Positions 52,629 to 60,752 of a stretch of 64,000 nt of DNA are shown here, piece after piece; positions within the stretch are counted from its first letter, which is position 1, and each line of letters starts with the position of its first letter. Both the position numbers and the translations under genes were made by a program. Source of the stretch: Streptomyces phaeolivaceus (GTDB taxonomy: Bacteria > Actinomycetota > Actinomycetes > Streptomycetales > Streptomycetaceae). Under the pieces are notes generated by a model. It saw nothing but the letters and a program-made list of their open reading frames with translations. It did no database searches and was not told where the DNA came from. The stretch is from assembly GCF_009184865.1 (NCBI RefSeq), contig NZ_CP045096.1, forward strand, positions 930,001-994,000. The letters run 5' to 3'.

Positions 52629-53837
52629 ATGACCGCACCACTGCACGAGACCCACGCGGGCGGCTCCGGCCGTCGTGTGCCCGACAACCAGCAGGGCATG
52701 CGCCGCCGCAACCTCTCCCGGGTCATGCACAGCGTCAACGCCGAGGGGCCCTTGTCGCGGGCCGCCGTCGCCTCGCGCATCGGCCTGACCCGGGCCGCCG
52801 TGTCGACGCTGGTGGACGAGTTGATCCGCTCGGGCCTCCTGGAGGAACTGGGTCCCGAACGCCCCGGCCGGGTCGGGCGCCCCGGCTCGGCGCTCGCCCT
52901 CAGCGGGCGCGGACCCGCAGGCATCGGCGCGGAGATCGGGGTCGACCACCTCGCGGTCTGCGCCGTGGACCTGCGCGGCGAAGTACGAGCGCGGGCGGTA
53001 CGGCACGGCACCAACCGCGGCCGGGCACCCGAACCGGTCATCGACGAACTGACCGTACTGGTCCGGCGAGTCGTCGCCGAGGCGGAGGGCGAGGGCCTGT
53101 GGGCCGCCGGACTCGCGGTCGCCGTGCCCGGACTGGTGTCCGGCGACGCCCGGACCGTGGTCCGCGCCCCCAACCTCGACTGGCACGACACCGACCTGGG
53201 CGCCCTGTTGCCCGGCGGCCTGCCGGTGACCGTCGACAACGAGGCCAACTTCGGTGGCCTCGCCGAACTCTGGCTCGGCGACGGCACACCATCCGACTTC
53301 CTGCACGTCTCCGCGGAGATCGGCATCGGCGGCGCCGTCGTCGTGGACGGCCGACTGCTCCGCGGCACCCGCGGTTTCGCCGGCGAGCTGGGACATGTTC
53401 CCGTACGGCCGGAGGGGCCCGACTGCGCCTGCGGGGGACGCGGCTGTCTGGAGCAGTACGCCGGCGAGGAGGCCGTGTTGCGGGCGGCCGGGCTCGAACC
53501 GGGCTCACACGGCGTCGAGTTCCTCGCCGAACAGGCCGCCGCCGGTGACAAGGACGTCCACCGGGCCCTGCGCGGCGCCGGCACGGCACTCGGCATCGCG
53601 CTGACCGGCGCGGTCAATCTGCTGGACCCGGAGACCGTGGTGCTGGGCGGCGCCCTGGCCGCCCTCGCGCCCTGGCTGCTGCCCTCGCTGGAGCGGGAGT
53701 TGGCGCGGCGGACAGCCGGTCCGGCCTGTGCCGTGACCGTGTCCCGACTGGGTTCCGAGGGGCCACTGCTGGGCGCGGCGCACTCGGTCGTCCGAGCCGT
53801 ACTGGACGATCCGGCGACGGTCGGGGTGCGGCCGTAG
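52629..53837 (+). CDS. xylR: ROK-family transcriptional regulator (likely XylR)
   Basis: 402 residues from ATG 52629. A winged HTH near the start (LSRAAVASRIGLTRAAVSTLVDELIRSG) precedes the ROK sugar-binding fold: ADLRGEVRARAV-type phosphate loop, IGIGGAVVVDGRLLRGTRGFAGELGHV, and the zinc motif CACGGRGCLEQYAG. It should bind DNA without xylose and release with it, controlling xylA and xylB. Naming XylR rests on position. The 175-base gap from xylB holds repeated CGATCGG pieces (52464-52530). Confidence 0.88.
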   Translation: MTAPLHETHAGGSGRRVPDNQQGMRRRNLSRVMHSVNAEGPLSRAAVASRIGLTRAAVSTLVDELIRSGLLEELGPERPGRVGRPGSALALSGRGPAGIGAEIGVDHLAVCAVDLRGEVRARAVRHGTNRGRAPEPVIDELTVLVRRVVAEAEGEGLWAAGLAVAVPGLVSGDARTVVRAPNLDWHDTDLGALLPGGLPVTVDNEANFGGLAELWLGDGTPSDFLHVSAEIGIGGAVVVDGRLLRGTRGFAGELGHVPVRPEGPDCACGGRGCLEQYAGEEAVLRAAGLEPGSHGVEFLAEQAAAGDKDVHRALRGAGTALGIALTGAVNLLDPETVVLGGALAALAPWLLPSLERELARRTAGPACAVTVSRLGSEGPLLGAAHSVVRAVLDDPATVGVRP

Positions 53838-54091
53838 CACCGTCGGCACGGACACCGGCCACAAGCCGACCTGGCCACTTCCCTCTTCCCACCTCCTTCC
53901 TCTTCCCTCTTCCGGGTGACGAAGTTATCCACAACTCGCCGCTTTTCCACCGTTTTTCGCATGCTCGAACGGCTCGATCGATGATCGCCGTACCGTGATT
54001 CACGTGAGGCGCAGCCATTCGACCTGCGGATGCGTCTTCGACCATGACGGCCCCAGCACGCCGTCCATGACCTCGAGAAAGGTGGACCCGG
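53838..54091. other. Intergenic stretch with a pyrimidine tract
   Basis: 250 bases. Bases 53877-53912 are a CT-rich tract (CTTCCCTCTTCC repeated), then AT-richer sequence with TTATCCACAA (53925-53934), like a DnaA-box, near the promoter of the amidase. Confidence 0.45.
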
Positions 54092-54691
54092 ATGGAGCGA
54101 ACCAGGCCCTTGCCGAGCAGGCGGCTGTTGCTGCAGGGCACCGCCCTCGCCGCGATCCCTTACGCGTTGCTCCCGAGCCCCCGGGCCGGCGCCCAGTCAC
54201 CACCCCCCGACCGCACTCCCGCCCGCTGGGATCCGGCGAGCGCGGCCAACTACACCGCGGCCGACCGCCCGACCGACCGGCCCATCGACCTGGTGATCAT
54301 CCACGTGACACAGACGACGTACAAGAACACCCTGCCCGTCTTCTGGAACCCGGCGAAGCAGGTCTCCACCCACTATCTGCTCAGATCGGCCGACGGCCGG
54401 GTCACCCAGTGTGTCCGTGAGCACGACATCGCCTGGCACGCGGGCAACTGGGACTACAACGCGCGAAGCATAGGCATCGAACACGAGGGCTGGGTGGACC
54501 GGCCCGAGTACTTCACCGCCGCCATGTACGAGCAGTCGGCGGCCCTCACCGCGGCGATCTGCGACACGTACGGCATACCGAAGGACCGCGCCCACATCAT
54601 CGGCCACCACGAGGTGCCCGGCACCGATCACACCGATCCGGGGCCGCACTGGGACTGGGATCGCTACATACGCCTGGTGAACACCGGCTGA
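54092..54691 (+). CDS. N-acetylmuramoyl-L-alanine amidase (Amidase_2), exported
   Basis: 199 residues from ATG 54092. The N-terminus (PSRRLLLQGTALAAIPYALLP) is Tat-like with an Arg pair. The zinc amidase fold: LVIIHVTQTTYKNTL with the first His, STHYLLRSADGRVTQCVREHDIAWHAGNWDYNARSIGIEHEGW, and IIGHHEVPGTDHTDPGPHWDWDRY with the other ligands. It cleaves the amide bond between muramic acid and the stem peptide, and acts outside the membrane. Its role may be wall turnover or lysis. Stands alone. Confidence 0.88.
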   Translation: MERTRPLPSRRLLLQGTALAAIPYALLPSPRAGAQSPPPDRTPARWDPASAANYTAADRPTDRPIDLVIIHVTQTTYKNTLPVFWNPAKQVSTHYLLRSADGRVTQCVREHDIAWHAGNWDYNARSIGIEHEGWVDRPEYFTAAMYEQSAALTAAICDTYGIPKDRAHIIGHHEVPGTDHTDPGPHWDWDRYIRLVNTG

Positions 54692-54776
54692 GGTTGTAGC
54701 GGGCGCGTGGCTTGTCGGGGTGCGGGTCCGGCGGTGACGATGGTTCCAGCCATGAGCGCTTTTCCGGGAGGCCGAG

Positions 54777-56195
54777 TTGACCGATCCATGGGTGGCTCTG
54801 GAGCCCGGAGCCGACCCCGTCGAACGGGTGCGGGTGCTGCGCCGCGCGCATGAGGCGTTCACACAGCAGGGCACGATGGCACGACCGGTGCGCTCCGTCG
54901 TGGCGGACTCGTGGCGGCGTTCGGCGAGGGCGGGCGTCGGGCCCGAGGGCACCGCGCGTGTGGAACTGATGGACGGCGACCTTGGTTCGTACCGCGCGGA
55001 GCATCCGCTGGCCCGGGTGATGCCCCTGGTCCGCGAACTGCTGGGCACGTTCGCGTCGGACGGCGAGCACCTGCTGGCCGTGTGCGACGCGCAGGGCAGA
55101 CTGCTGTGGGTGGAGGGGGACGCGGCGACCAGACGGCGGGCGGACCGGATGAACTTCGTACCGGGGGCGCGCTGGGCGGAGTCCGCGGTCGGGACGAACG
55201 CGCCCGGCACCGCGGTCGCCGTGGACCGGCCGGTGCAGGTGTTCGCGGCCGAGCACTTCATACGGCGGGTGCAGCCGTGGACGTGCGCGGCGGCGCCGGT
55301 GCACGATCCCCGCACCGGGCGGGTGCTCGGCGCGGTCGACATCACCGGCGGGGACGGCCTGGCGCATCCGCACAGCCTCGGCTTCGTCCAGGCGGTGGCC
55401 AGGGCCGCCGAGTCCCAACTCGCCCTGCTCACCCCGCCCGGGGCCGCGGCGGACACGCTGGACCTGGTGGCTCTGGGCCGTGACGAGGCCCAACTCGTCG
55501 TCGGCGGACGGAAGATCAGGCTCAGCCGCCGGCACAGCGAGATCCTGGTGCTGCTCGCGCGGCACCCGGAAGGACTCTCCGGGGACGAGCTGCTCTGCGC
55601 GCTGTACGAGGACGAGTCGGTGACACCGGTGACGCTACGAGCCGAACTGGCCCGGCTGCGCCGACTGCTCGGGCCGGGACTGCTGGGGTCACGGCCGTAT
55701 CGGCTCACGGTTCCCGTCGAGTCCGATGTGGCGGTCGTGGAACGGTGGCTGGAGACGGGCGCGGTGACGGCAGCCGCGTCGGCGTACGCGGGTCCGCTGC
55801 TGCCGGGTTCCCAGGCACCCGCCGTCGTACGACTGCGGCACAGGCTCGCCGACGGGCTGCGTACCGCCCTGATAGCCCGCCGCGACCCCGACCTCCTGGC
55901 GGACTGGGCACACGCCCCCTGGGGCGAGGACGACCTGGAGGTATGGCGAGCGCTCACGGCCGTGCACCCCACACCGGCCGCACGGTCCCGACTGCGCGAA
56001 CTGGAATCGGAACTGTCGGCCCCAGCGGAGTGGGGACGCCTTCGGCATCCGTGCGGAGGTCGGGAGGTCGGGAGGTCCCTCAACGGGCTGGGGCGGGGCG
56101 GGGCGGGGGCGCAACGTCGTTGCAACATTCGAGTTTCTAGCCTGCTCGCGAGAGCTGCCCAACGGCGGGTGGCGCTTCTCGGGAGGCAGGTATTC
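54777..56195 (+). CDS. GAF-domain/winged-HTH regulator (AcoR-like), no stop before the dehydrogenase
   Basis: From ATG 54777 the frame encodes a sensor-regulator: [18 protein letters not shown], then a GAF domain ([20 protein letters not shown] through [22 protein letters not shown]), then a C-terminal winged helix ([36 protein letters not shown]). Similar Streptomyces regulators control an adjacent ExaC aldehyde dehydrogenase. Family resemblance fades near residue 425. There is no stop in this frame: it passes a GGAGGTCG repeat (56055-56078) and continues in frame into the dehydrogenase ATG 56196. Its true end is uncertain; it may make a 980-residue fusion or the stop was lost by slippage. 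Confidence 0.8.
56055..56078 (+). repeat. Three 8-bp tandem units GGAGGTCG near the regulator's end
   Basis: Two exact units (56055-56062, 56063-56070) and one ending C (56071-56078). A change of one unit shifts the frame; the other frames meet a stop at the TAG near 56138 or at the TGA overlapping the dehydrogenase ATG. Confidence 0.85.
56111..56126. promoter_or_regulatory. Candidate operator ahead of the aldehyde dehydrogenase
   Basis: GCAACG-T-CGTTGC (56111-56123) and GTTGCAAC (56119-56126) are overlapping palindromes, 70-85 bases before the dehydrogenase start. They are good candidates for the GAF regulator's site or for internal promoter control. Confidence 0.5.
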
Positions 56196-57719
56196 ATGAC
56201 CCGTTTCGCAGCGCCCGGTACGGATGGTGCGGTCGTCTCCTACGAGGCACGTTATGACCACTTCATCGGCGGCGAGTACGTGCCGCCGGCGCGGGGGCTG
56301 TACTTCGAGAACCCGAGTCCGGTGAACGGGCTGCCGTTCACGGAGATCGCGCGGGGTACGAGCGAGGACGTGAAGCGCGCGTTGGACGCGGCGCACGCGG
56401 CAGCGCCCGGCTGGGGCCGTACGTCCGTGACCGAGCGTTCGGATGTCCTGCGGAAGATTGCCGACCGGATGGAGGCGAATCTGGAGAAGCTGGCGGTCGC
56501 GGAGAGCTGGGAGAACGGCAAGCCGGTGCGGGAGACGCTGGCCGCCGACATCCCGCTCGCCATCGACCACTTCCGTTACTTCGCGGGGGCGATCCGCGCG
56601 CAGGAGGGTTCGCTGGCGGAGCTGGACGACGACACGGTGGCGTACCACTTCCACGAGCCGTTGGGTGTGGTCGCCCAGATCATCCCGTGGAACTTCCCGA
56701 TCCTGATGGCGACCTGGAAGCTGGCGCCCGCGCTGGCGGCGGGGAACGCGGTCGTGCTCAAGCCGGCCGAGCAGACCCCGGCGTCCATCCATGTCTGGAT
56801 GAGTCTGGTGGCGGACCTGTTGCCGCCGGGTGTGGTGAACATCGTCAACGGATTCGGGGTGGAGGCCGGCAAGCCGCTGGCGTCGAGTCCGAGGGTGGCG
56901 AAGGTGGCGTTCACGGGCGAGACGACGACCGGGCGGCTGATCATGCAGTACGCCTCGGAGAACATCACGCCGGTGACCCTCGAACTCGGCGGCAAGTCGC
57001 CGAACATCTTCTTCGACGACGTGTGGTCGGCGAACGACGACTTCCGCGACAAGGCCCTCGAAGGCTTCACGATGTTCGCGCTCAACCAGGGCGAGGTGTG
57101 CACCTGCCCGTCGCGGGCGCTGGTGCAGCGTGGCAACTACGCCGAGTTCATGGAGGCGGCCGTCGCCCGCACCGAGCAGATCAAGACCGGGCACCCGCTG
57201 GACACCGACACCATGATCGGCGCGCAGGCGTCCAACGACCAGTTGGAGAAGATCCTCTCCTATCTGGACATCGGCCGGCAGGAGGGTGCGAAGGTCCTCA
57301 CCGGTGGTGAACGGATCGAGCACGACGGTGAGTTGAAGGGCGGCTACTTCGTCCAGCCGACGATCTTCGAGGGCGACAACCGTATGCGGATCTTCCAGGA
57401 GGAGATCTTCGGGCCGGTGGTCTCCGTGACGTCGTTCAACGACTTCGACGACGCCATCAAGATCGCCAACGACACGCTGTACGGTCTGGGCGCGGGGGTC
57501 TGGACGCGGGACACCAACACCGCCTACCGCGCGGGCCGTTCGATCCAGGCGGGCCGCGTCTGGACCAACTGCTACCACGCCTACCCGGCCCACGCCGCGT
57601 TCGGCGGCTACAAGGGTTCGGGCATCGGCCGCGAGACGCACAAGATGATGCTGGACCACTACCAGCAGACCAAGAATCTTCTGGTGTCAGACTCGCCGAA
57701 GAAGCTGGGCTTCTTCTAG
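56196..57719 (+). CDS. exaC: ExaC-type NAD-dependent aldehyde dehydrogenase
   Basis: 507 residues from ATG 56196, with GGGAGG ten to fifteen bases upstream, the usual ExaC length. [23 protein letters not shown] is the ExaC/AcoD-type start; [44 protein letters not shown] with the catalytic Glu, and [16 protein letters not shown] with the catalytic Cys. It oxidises short aldehydes such as acetaldehyde to acids. The frame is continuous with the regulator upstream. An IS5 element begins one base after its TAG stop plus the target repeat. Confidence 0.93.
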   Translation: MTRFAAPGTDGAVVSYEARYDHFIGGEYVPPARGLYFENPSPVNGLPFTEIARGTSEDVKRALDAAHAAAPGWGRTSVTERSDVLRKIADRMEANLEKLAVAESWENGKPVRETLAADIPLAIDHFRYFAGAIRAQEGSLAELDDDTVAYHFHEPLGVVAQIIPWNFPILMATWKLAPALAAGNAVVLKPAEQTPASIHVWMSLVADLLPPGVVNIVNGFGVEAGKPLASSPRVAKVAFTGETTTGRLIMQYASENITPVTLELGGKSPNIFFDDVWSANDDFRDKALEGFTMFALNQGEVCTCPSRALVQRGNYAEFMEAAVARTEQIKTGHPLDTDTMIGAQASNDQLEKILSYLDIGRQEGAKVLTGGERIEHDGELKGGYFVQPTIFEGDNRMRIFQEEIFGPVVSVTSFNDFDDAIKIANDTLYGLGAGVWTRDTNTAYRAGRSIQAGRVWTNCYHAYPAHAAFGGYKGSGIGRETHKMMLDHYQQTKNLLVSDSPKKLGFF

Positions 57720-57742
57720 CTAGGTCCTGTCTGGAGTTCGGA

Positions 57743-58249
57743 TCACAAGTGTGGTGCGATGCTACGGAGCCAGAGCATCGCACCACACAGGTGCAGTCCG
57801 GCCTCGTAACTCTCCGGGTTCTTGTCGTACCGGGTAGCGATACCGCGCCAGTTCCGCAGCCGGTTGATGCACCGTTCCACGGTGTTGCGCTCTTTGTAGA
57901 GCGTCGCGTCATATGAGACTGGCCGGCCGCCGGCGCTGCCACGCTTCTTGCGGTTCGCGGCCTGGTCGACCTTCTCCGGGATCACGGCTCGGATCCCGCG
58001 TCGTCGCAGGTAGCGGCGGTTGCGTCGGGACGAATACGCCTTGTCCGCGGCCACCGCATCCGGCCGGGTCCGCGGGCGCCCGATCGGGCCGCGCACCTTC
58101 ACCCGTTCCAGGACCGGGGCGAACTGCGGACTGTCACCGGCCTGCCCGGGCGTGAGGACGAACGCAAGCGGGCGACAGCGTCGGTCAGCCGCCACATGAA
58201 TCTTGCTCGTCAGTCCGCCCCGGGAACGCCCCAGCTCGGCGGCTTTCAA
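57743..58249 (-). CDS. IS5-family transposase, second frame (catalytic part)
   Basis: 168 residues in the frame starting at 58249 (the matching frame extends upstream from about 58320 as RVERRRVRRRHRARLKAAEL). DDE region: HVAADRRCRPLAFVLTPGQAGDSP, DAVAADKAYSSRRNRRYLRRRGIRAVIPEK (second Asp), and YKERNTVERCINRLRNWRGIATRYDK with the Glu and the YREK-like motif. It is expressed by frameshifting from the first frame or by its own start. Confidence 0.82.
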   Translation of the reverse strand: MKAAELGRSRGGLTSKIHVAADRRCRPLAFVLTPGQAGDSPQFAPVLERVKVRGPIGRPRTRPDAVAADKAYSSRRNRRYLRRRGIRAVIPEKVDQAANRKKRGSAGGRPVSYDATLYKERNTVERCINRLRNWRGIATRYDKNPESYEAGLHLCGAMLWLRSIAPHL

Positions 58250-58728
58250 CCGGGCCCGGTGTCGTCGGCGGACCCGTCGCCGCTCGACGCGCGCCTCATC
58301 CTCAGCCTGTCCGTCCTGCGTTCTTTGTGCCTTGCCCTCGCCCCCTTTTCGGCCTCGACGGCCATTTCCAAGGCCGCCAACTGCTCGGGGTCCAGGGCCA
58401 TCCCGGCGGCGTGATGATGGGCCCGGGCGGTCGCAGAGTCCACGCTGACCAGGCCCAAGTCGGCCTGGCCGCGGGCGGCGGCCTCAGCGATCACTGTTTG
58501 CATCAGGTCCTGGAAAACGCCCCGCCTCGCCCAGATCCGAAAGCGGTCGTACGTGCTCTGCCAGGGCCCGAACTCGGTCGGCAGGTCACGCCAGGGGCTA
58601 CCCGTCCGGAACCGCCACATCACCGCGTTGAAGTGTTTCCGCAGGTCAGGGATGGGACCAACCGCGGCAATCGGGAGATGCGGCTCGATCAGGGCCCACT
58701 GCTCATCGGTGAGATCGCCTCGCGCCAT
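58246..58728 (-). CDS. IS5-family transposase, first frame
   Basis: 160 residues from ATG 58728: DLTDEQWALIEPHLPIAAVGP, FNAVMWRFRTGSPWRDLPTEFGPWQSTYDRFRIWARRGVF, and VSVDSATARAHHHAAGM with the first catalytic Asp. The match ends near VEAEKGARARHK; the rest of the protein is in the other frame, consistent with programmed frameshifting at an A4G5-type run (GAAAAGGGGG near 58345). Together with the second frame it makes a full DDE enzyme. Confidence 0.82.
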   Translation of the reverse strand: MARGDLTDEQWALIEPHLPIAAVGPIPDLRKHFNAVMWRFRTGSPWRDLPTEFGPWQSTYDRFRIWARRGVFQDLMQTVIAEAAARGQADLGLVSVDSATARAHHHAAGMALDPEQLAALEMAVEAEKGARARHKERRTDRLRMRRASSGDGSADDTGPG

Positions 58729-58820
58729 GACTGATGGCCTATCAAGACCGAGCCCTCGCGCGCAGGCGATCTACCGAACTCCTGATCCAAACTCCAGACA
58801 GGCCCTAGACGCATACGGAA

Positions 58821-58858
58821 AGGCGCCTGACCTGGGCTTTTGCCTGCCAGGCGCCTTC
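58821..58858. terminator. Hairpin, likely the displaced exaC terminator
   Basis: AAGGCGCCTG (58821-58830) pairs with CAGGCGCCTT (58849-58858) around an 18-base loop. Without the IS5 element it would lie about 15 bases after exaC. Confidence 0.6.
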
Positions 58859-59009
58859 CTCTCGGCCCGCCCAGAGCAGGGACCGACTGAGTGCGTTGTG
58901 GCAAAGGGAGTCCCTGTTCGATGAGCAGGGGCTTCTTCGTGCGCGGGGCGTGATCGCCCTGAGGTAGGGGCAGGCAGCGGGCGGCTTGTTGTTGATCGAG
59001 GAGGGTGCG

Positions 59010-59576
59010 ATGCCGTCGGTGCTGGGGTTGATGGAACAGCGTGAGGCGCGGGCGAGGCAGGATCTGGAGTCCTGGACGGAGGTCCTGGAGCAGGCTCAGG
59101 CGGAGGTGGATGCCGCGCGGGAGCGGGTCGAGCGGGCCCGGGTGGGGCGTGAGGAGCTTGTGTCGGTGCTGGCCGGGGAGAGCCCGGTGAATACGCCGGT
59201 TCCGGTGCCGTCTGATGGTGAGATGGCTGCCGCCGTGGGATCGGGCGGCTCCGGCGCGGGGCATGGTGAGCGGCCGCCGGTGTGGCGCTCGGGCATGGGT
59301 GAGGAGGTGCTCGGCGGCCTGTATCGGGAGGTGTTCGCCGCGGTGGTGGCCGCTTCGGGGCCGGTGAACGGGGTGGAGCTGACGCGGGCGGTGGGCCGGG
59401 AAGCGGAGATCAAGAACGAGGTGGAGAAGATCCGGCACCGTGCCTATGTGCTGGAGAAGCGGGGCTGGCTGGTGCGGGCGAAGGACGGACGGTTCATGCC
59501 CGAGCCCGGAGTAGTCGGCCGGGACGCTTCTCCGGCCGGCGCGGAGCGTCTGCGGCCAGGCGCCGGGACAGTCTGA
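59010..59576 (+). CDS. Coiled-coil hypothetical protein next to IS5
   Basis: 188 residues from ATG 59010 (GAGGAGGG upstream); a start at 58986 is less likely. Residues 5-50 form a long helix (MEQREARARQDLESWTEVLEQ, AQAEVDAARERVERARVG), a coiled coil; a Gly/Pro linker follows; the C-terminal part (FAAVVAASGPVNGVELTRAVG, VEKIRHRAYVLEKRGWLVR) is winged-helix-like. Similar proteins starting MPSVLGLLEERE occur beside transposases in Streptomyces, from memory. Its 3' end overlaps the convergent transposase pseudogene by 83 bases. Confidence 0.6.
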   Translation: MPSVLGLMEQREARARQDLESWTEVLEQAQAEVDAARERVERARVGREELVSVLAGESPVNTPVPVPSDGEMAAAVGSGGSGAGHGERPPVWRSGMGEEVLGGLYREVFAAVVAASGPVNGVELTRAVGREAEIKNEVEKIRHRAYVLEKRGWLVRAKDGRFMPEPGVVGRDASPAGAERLRPGAGTV

Positions 59577-60324
59577 TCACGGCGGCCCACCACACCATCT
59601 GGGCGTGGTGGTCGGGGCGGCGTTCGTGGTCGCGGTTGAGGCGGCGTGAGCGGGAGAGCCAGCTCAGCGTGCGCTCCACGACCCACCTGCGGGCCAGTAC
59701 GACAAATCCGCGTTGGCCGTCGGAGCGGCGCACGACCTCGGTCCGGACTCCGTGGCGGGCGAACGCTTTCGCCAGCGCCGGACCCTGGTAGGCGCTGTCG
59801 ACTCACACCAGTTGCAGCAGCCGTCCCGGCTGGTCCATGAACGTCTCCAGCAGTGCGGGGGCGGCCTTGGAGTCGTGTACATCGGCCGTGGTCACGGTGA
59901 CCTCGAGGAGCAGGCCCTCGGTGTCGGTCAGGATGTGACGCTTGCGCCCGTCACGTGACTTCCCGCCGTCGTATCCGCGACTGTCCTCGCCGACGGTCTC
60001 GGAGGCGTCCACCGACTGACTGTCGATGACTCCGGCACTGGGCTCGGCGTTGCGCCCTGAGCGTTCCCTCGCCGAACGTCGCAGGCGTTCGTACAGCTCA
60101 CGCACGTAGTCGTAGGTCCGCCAGCGGCGGAAGAAGTCGTAGACCGCCCGCCAGTACGGGAAGTCGACCGGCATGGCCATCCACTTCATACCGTTGTCGA
60201 CCAGATAGCGCACCGCGTCGAGCATTGTCCGGTGGCAGTACGCCTCCGGACGCCCGCCCTGCTTGAGCAGCCAGGCCGGCACTGGCACCGCGGAGCGGAC
60301 CTCGGCCCACTCCGCATCCGTCAT
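59494..60324 (-). pseudogene. IS5-family transposase with one nonsense codon
   Basis: Read from ATG 60324: MTDAEWAEVRSAVPVPAWLL, YCHRTMLDAVRYLVDNGMKWMA, PYWRAVYDFFRRWRTYDYV, GVIDSQSVDASETVGEDSRG with the first Asp, KRHILTDTEGLLLEVTVTTADVHD. At 59803-59805 a TGA interrupts the frame right after PGRLLQLV, where the next codons read VDSAYQGPALAKAFARHG, the normal continuation with the second Asp. The frame runs on to 59494 with VVERTLSWLSRSRRLNRDHE. A single TGG-to-TGA change is enough. Terminal repeats were not identified. Confidence 0.85.
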
Positions 60325-60752
60325 GTCACTCGGACAGCAGCCTGCCCGCCGTCCCGGAGCGAGCGAACCGAACCGGTGCACGTAGCAGTCACACCCAAGA
60401 GTGACCGCGGTGGACGCATGCACAGAGATACTGCTGAACTGATCAGGCAACGGGCTTCCTCGGTCGTGCTGGTGTCGTAACCGCGTCACTACCAAGGGGC
60501 CCGTTCTCTCATGCCCGCGACCGCACCCGAACCTCCGTCCAGACGATCACCCACTGCCGCCCGAACAAGATCCGGTTTGCCACAACGCACTGAACACCGC
60601 GCTAACGGCAGCGAGGCCCATAACGCCGCCACGTCAAGCAGTTCGCGATGAGTCGTGAAGGGGGTGAAGGCTGACACGAGGGATTACCCTTTTTACCTGA
60701 TTTAGGGATATTTTAGGGTCATGCCCCAAAATTTGGGTGAGCAGGAGGTGTC
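60325..60752. other. Gene-free region upstream of the phosphatase gene
   Basis: About 430 bases. Bases 60680-60740 are AT-rich with TTTAGGGATATTTTAGGG (direct TTTAGGG pair) and the palindrome CCCAAA-A-TTTGGG (60725-60737), next to the ribosome site AGGAGG (60743-60748). This looks like a regulated promoter. Confidence 0.55.

Larger units (their letters stand above)
57720..58809 (-). mobile_element. IS5-family element with CTAG target duplication
   Basis: The element proper spans 57724-58805 (1082 bp). The left end GGTCCTGTCTGGAGTTCGG and the inverted right end GGGCCTGTCTGGAGTTTGG are imperfect inverted repeats. The tetranucleotide CTAG occurs at 57720-57723 and 58806-58809 as target duplication. 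It encodes a two-frame transposase on the minus strand. Insertion is right after the exaC stop, so the gene is intact, but its terminator was moved away. Confidence 0.88.

Noticed and set aside
53925..53934. TTATCCACAA resembling a DnaA box
   Set aside because: Single copy with no dnaA/dnaN genes or cluster of boxes, so not evidence of an origin.
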